23,767 nucleotides of DNA from JAJDNW01 sp039714495 (GTDB taxonomy: Bacteria; Desulfobacterota; Desulfobacteria; Desulfobacterales; B30-G6). The first letter of the stretch is position 1; each line of letters opens with the position of its first letter. Location of the stretch: positions 1-23,767 of the forward strand of contig JBDLJD010000063.1 of assembly GCA_039714495.1 (NCBI GenBank), in the 5' to 3' direction. The position numbers were made by a program, and so were the translations under genes. A model generated the notes under the pieces. The model was not told the DNA's origin. It was given only the letters and a program-made list of their open reading frames with translations, and did not search any database. This document shows positions 23,397-23,767 of this stretch, piece after piece.

Positions 23397-23555
23397 TAAA
23401 CAACAAGGCAAAATAGACACCATCCTTATTGTCCCGGCGTAGCTCGAAGAGCGAAGACGGAAGAATTCACCTGTGATAATATCCATGTAATAGTACTATT
23501 GTTGGGATATTTGTTTTTTTCAAACCACATTATCTATTCCTTGCCTTGTTGTTTA
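23397..23555. mobile_element. MITE-like element, copy 1 (159 bp)
   Basis: The left end TAAACAACAAGGCAAAATAG (23397-23416) and the right end (23533-23555), whose complement begins TAAACAACAAGGCAAGGAAT, share an identical 15-bp TAAACAACAAGGCAA tip. There is no coding capacity. The right end continues into GCGGCGTTGGGGTCA, which reaches the stop codon of the ABC transporter gene. A shorter relative lies at 16867-16992 and a solo end at 13106-13138. Confidence 0.7.
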
Positions 23556-23568
23556 TGCGGCGTTGGGG

Positions 23569-23767
23569 TCAGGTATTTGCGGCCCCTCCATATGCAAACG
23601 CGGGTTGAGCGGCAATTAGTTTGCGTGTGTAGTCATGCTGCGGTTCTTGTATGATCTTCTCGGCCGGACCGGTTTCGACGATCTCGCCGTGGTGGATCAC
23701 GGCAATCCGGTCGCACAGAAAACGTGCCGCCGCCAGGTTGTGGGTAATGAACAGAAACGTTACGCCA
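23569..23767 (-). CDS. Oligopeptide/dipeptide ABC transporter ATP-binding protein (C-terminal fragment)
   Basis: The gene runs off the right edge; 65 C-terminal residues are visible. They show the end of an ABC ATPase: FLFITHN with the switch (H-loop) His, then FLCDRIAVIHHGEIVETGPA and HDYTRKLIAAQP. The DYTRxLIxAxP tail is typical of the Opp/Dpp/Gsi peptide-transport ATPases (OppD/OppF, DppD/DppF, GsiA). It would energise uptake of peptides or related solutes from the inner-membrane face. The TGA stop (23569-23571) lies within the outer flank of the MITE-like element, so the last few residues (AYGGAANT) may not be ancestral. The substrate and the rest of the operon lie outside the window. Confidence 0.88.
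   Translation of the reverse strand, partial: GVTFLFITHNLAAARFLCDRIAVIHHGEIVETGPAEKIIQEPQHDYTRKLIAAQPAFAYGGAANT

Overview
The window looks like a chromosomal core region of a Desulfobacterota (Deltaproteobacteria) bacterium, most likely a Desulfobacterales-type sulfate reducer or relative. This is inferred from the mix of genes (a two-subunit GlyQ/GlyS glycyl-tRNA synthetase, AcnA-type aconitase, paired SurA-like chaperones downstream of mfd, a HisKA hybrid kinase with REC domains at both ends) and from moderately GC-rich coding sequence separated by repeat-filled intergenic gaps. No search was run, so the taxonomy is inference.

Layout. Positions 1-236 hold an AT-rich, apparently frameshifted gene remnant. 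From about 16.66 kb down to 0.47 kb almost everything lies on the minus strand. Read in the direction of transcription: mfd (transcription-repair coupling factor), a SurA_N-type lipoprotein, a SurA-type peptidyl-prolyl isomerase coupled to it by an ATGA overlap, mgtE (Mg2+ channel), recO (recombination mediator), a GHMP small-molecule kinase, glyQ, glyS, a small PC4-like single-strand nucleic-acid-binding protein, a nucleoside phosphorylase-family protein, a divergent NAD+-dependent DNA ligase that overlaps it by 8 bp, and acylphosphatase. A tRNA-Thr(CGT) with its own terminator diverges from mfd. Further right on the plus strand are a Nudix CoA-pyrophosphatase-like gene, a hybrid sensor histidine kinase, a tiny acidic ORF behind a near-consensus sigma-70 promoter, and an IHF-alpha gene. 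AcnA runs convergent to ihfA. The C-terminal end of an oligopeptide-type ABC ATPase is cut by the window edge.

The genes are mostly housekeeping: DNA repair and recombination (mfd, recO, ligase, possibly the PC4-like protein), envelope protein folding (two SurA-like genes), translation (glyQS, tRNA-Thr), central metabolism (acnA) and nucleoid architecture (ihfA).

The unusual content is between the genes. At least five short-repeat families are visible: (1) degenerate 7-mer and 8-mer tandem arrays; (2) GGACCTATA-type arrays bracketing mgtE and running into the recO start; (3) a 27-bp REP-like palindrome with a conserved tail; (4) a MITE-like element with inverted ends beginning TAAACAACAAGG, one end of which supplies the mfd stop codon; (5) composite hairpins, each a long locus-specific stem followed by a conserved GCGGC-GCCGC mini-hairpin. 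Several of these repeats form start codons, stop codons or leader regions of essential genes. I did not find a clear new multi-gene system. The best leads are the repeat/gene-boundary interplay, the ligase with altered active-site motifs, and the PC4-like protein next to it.
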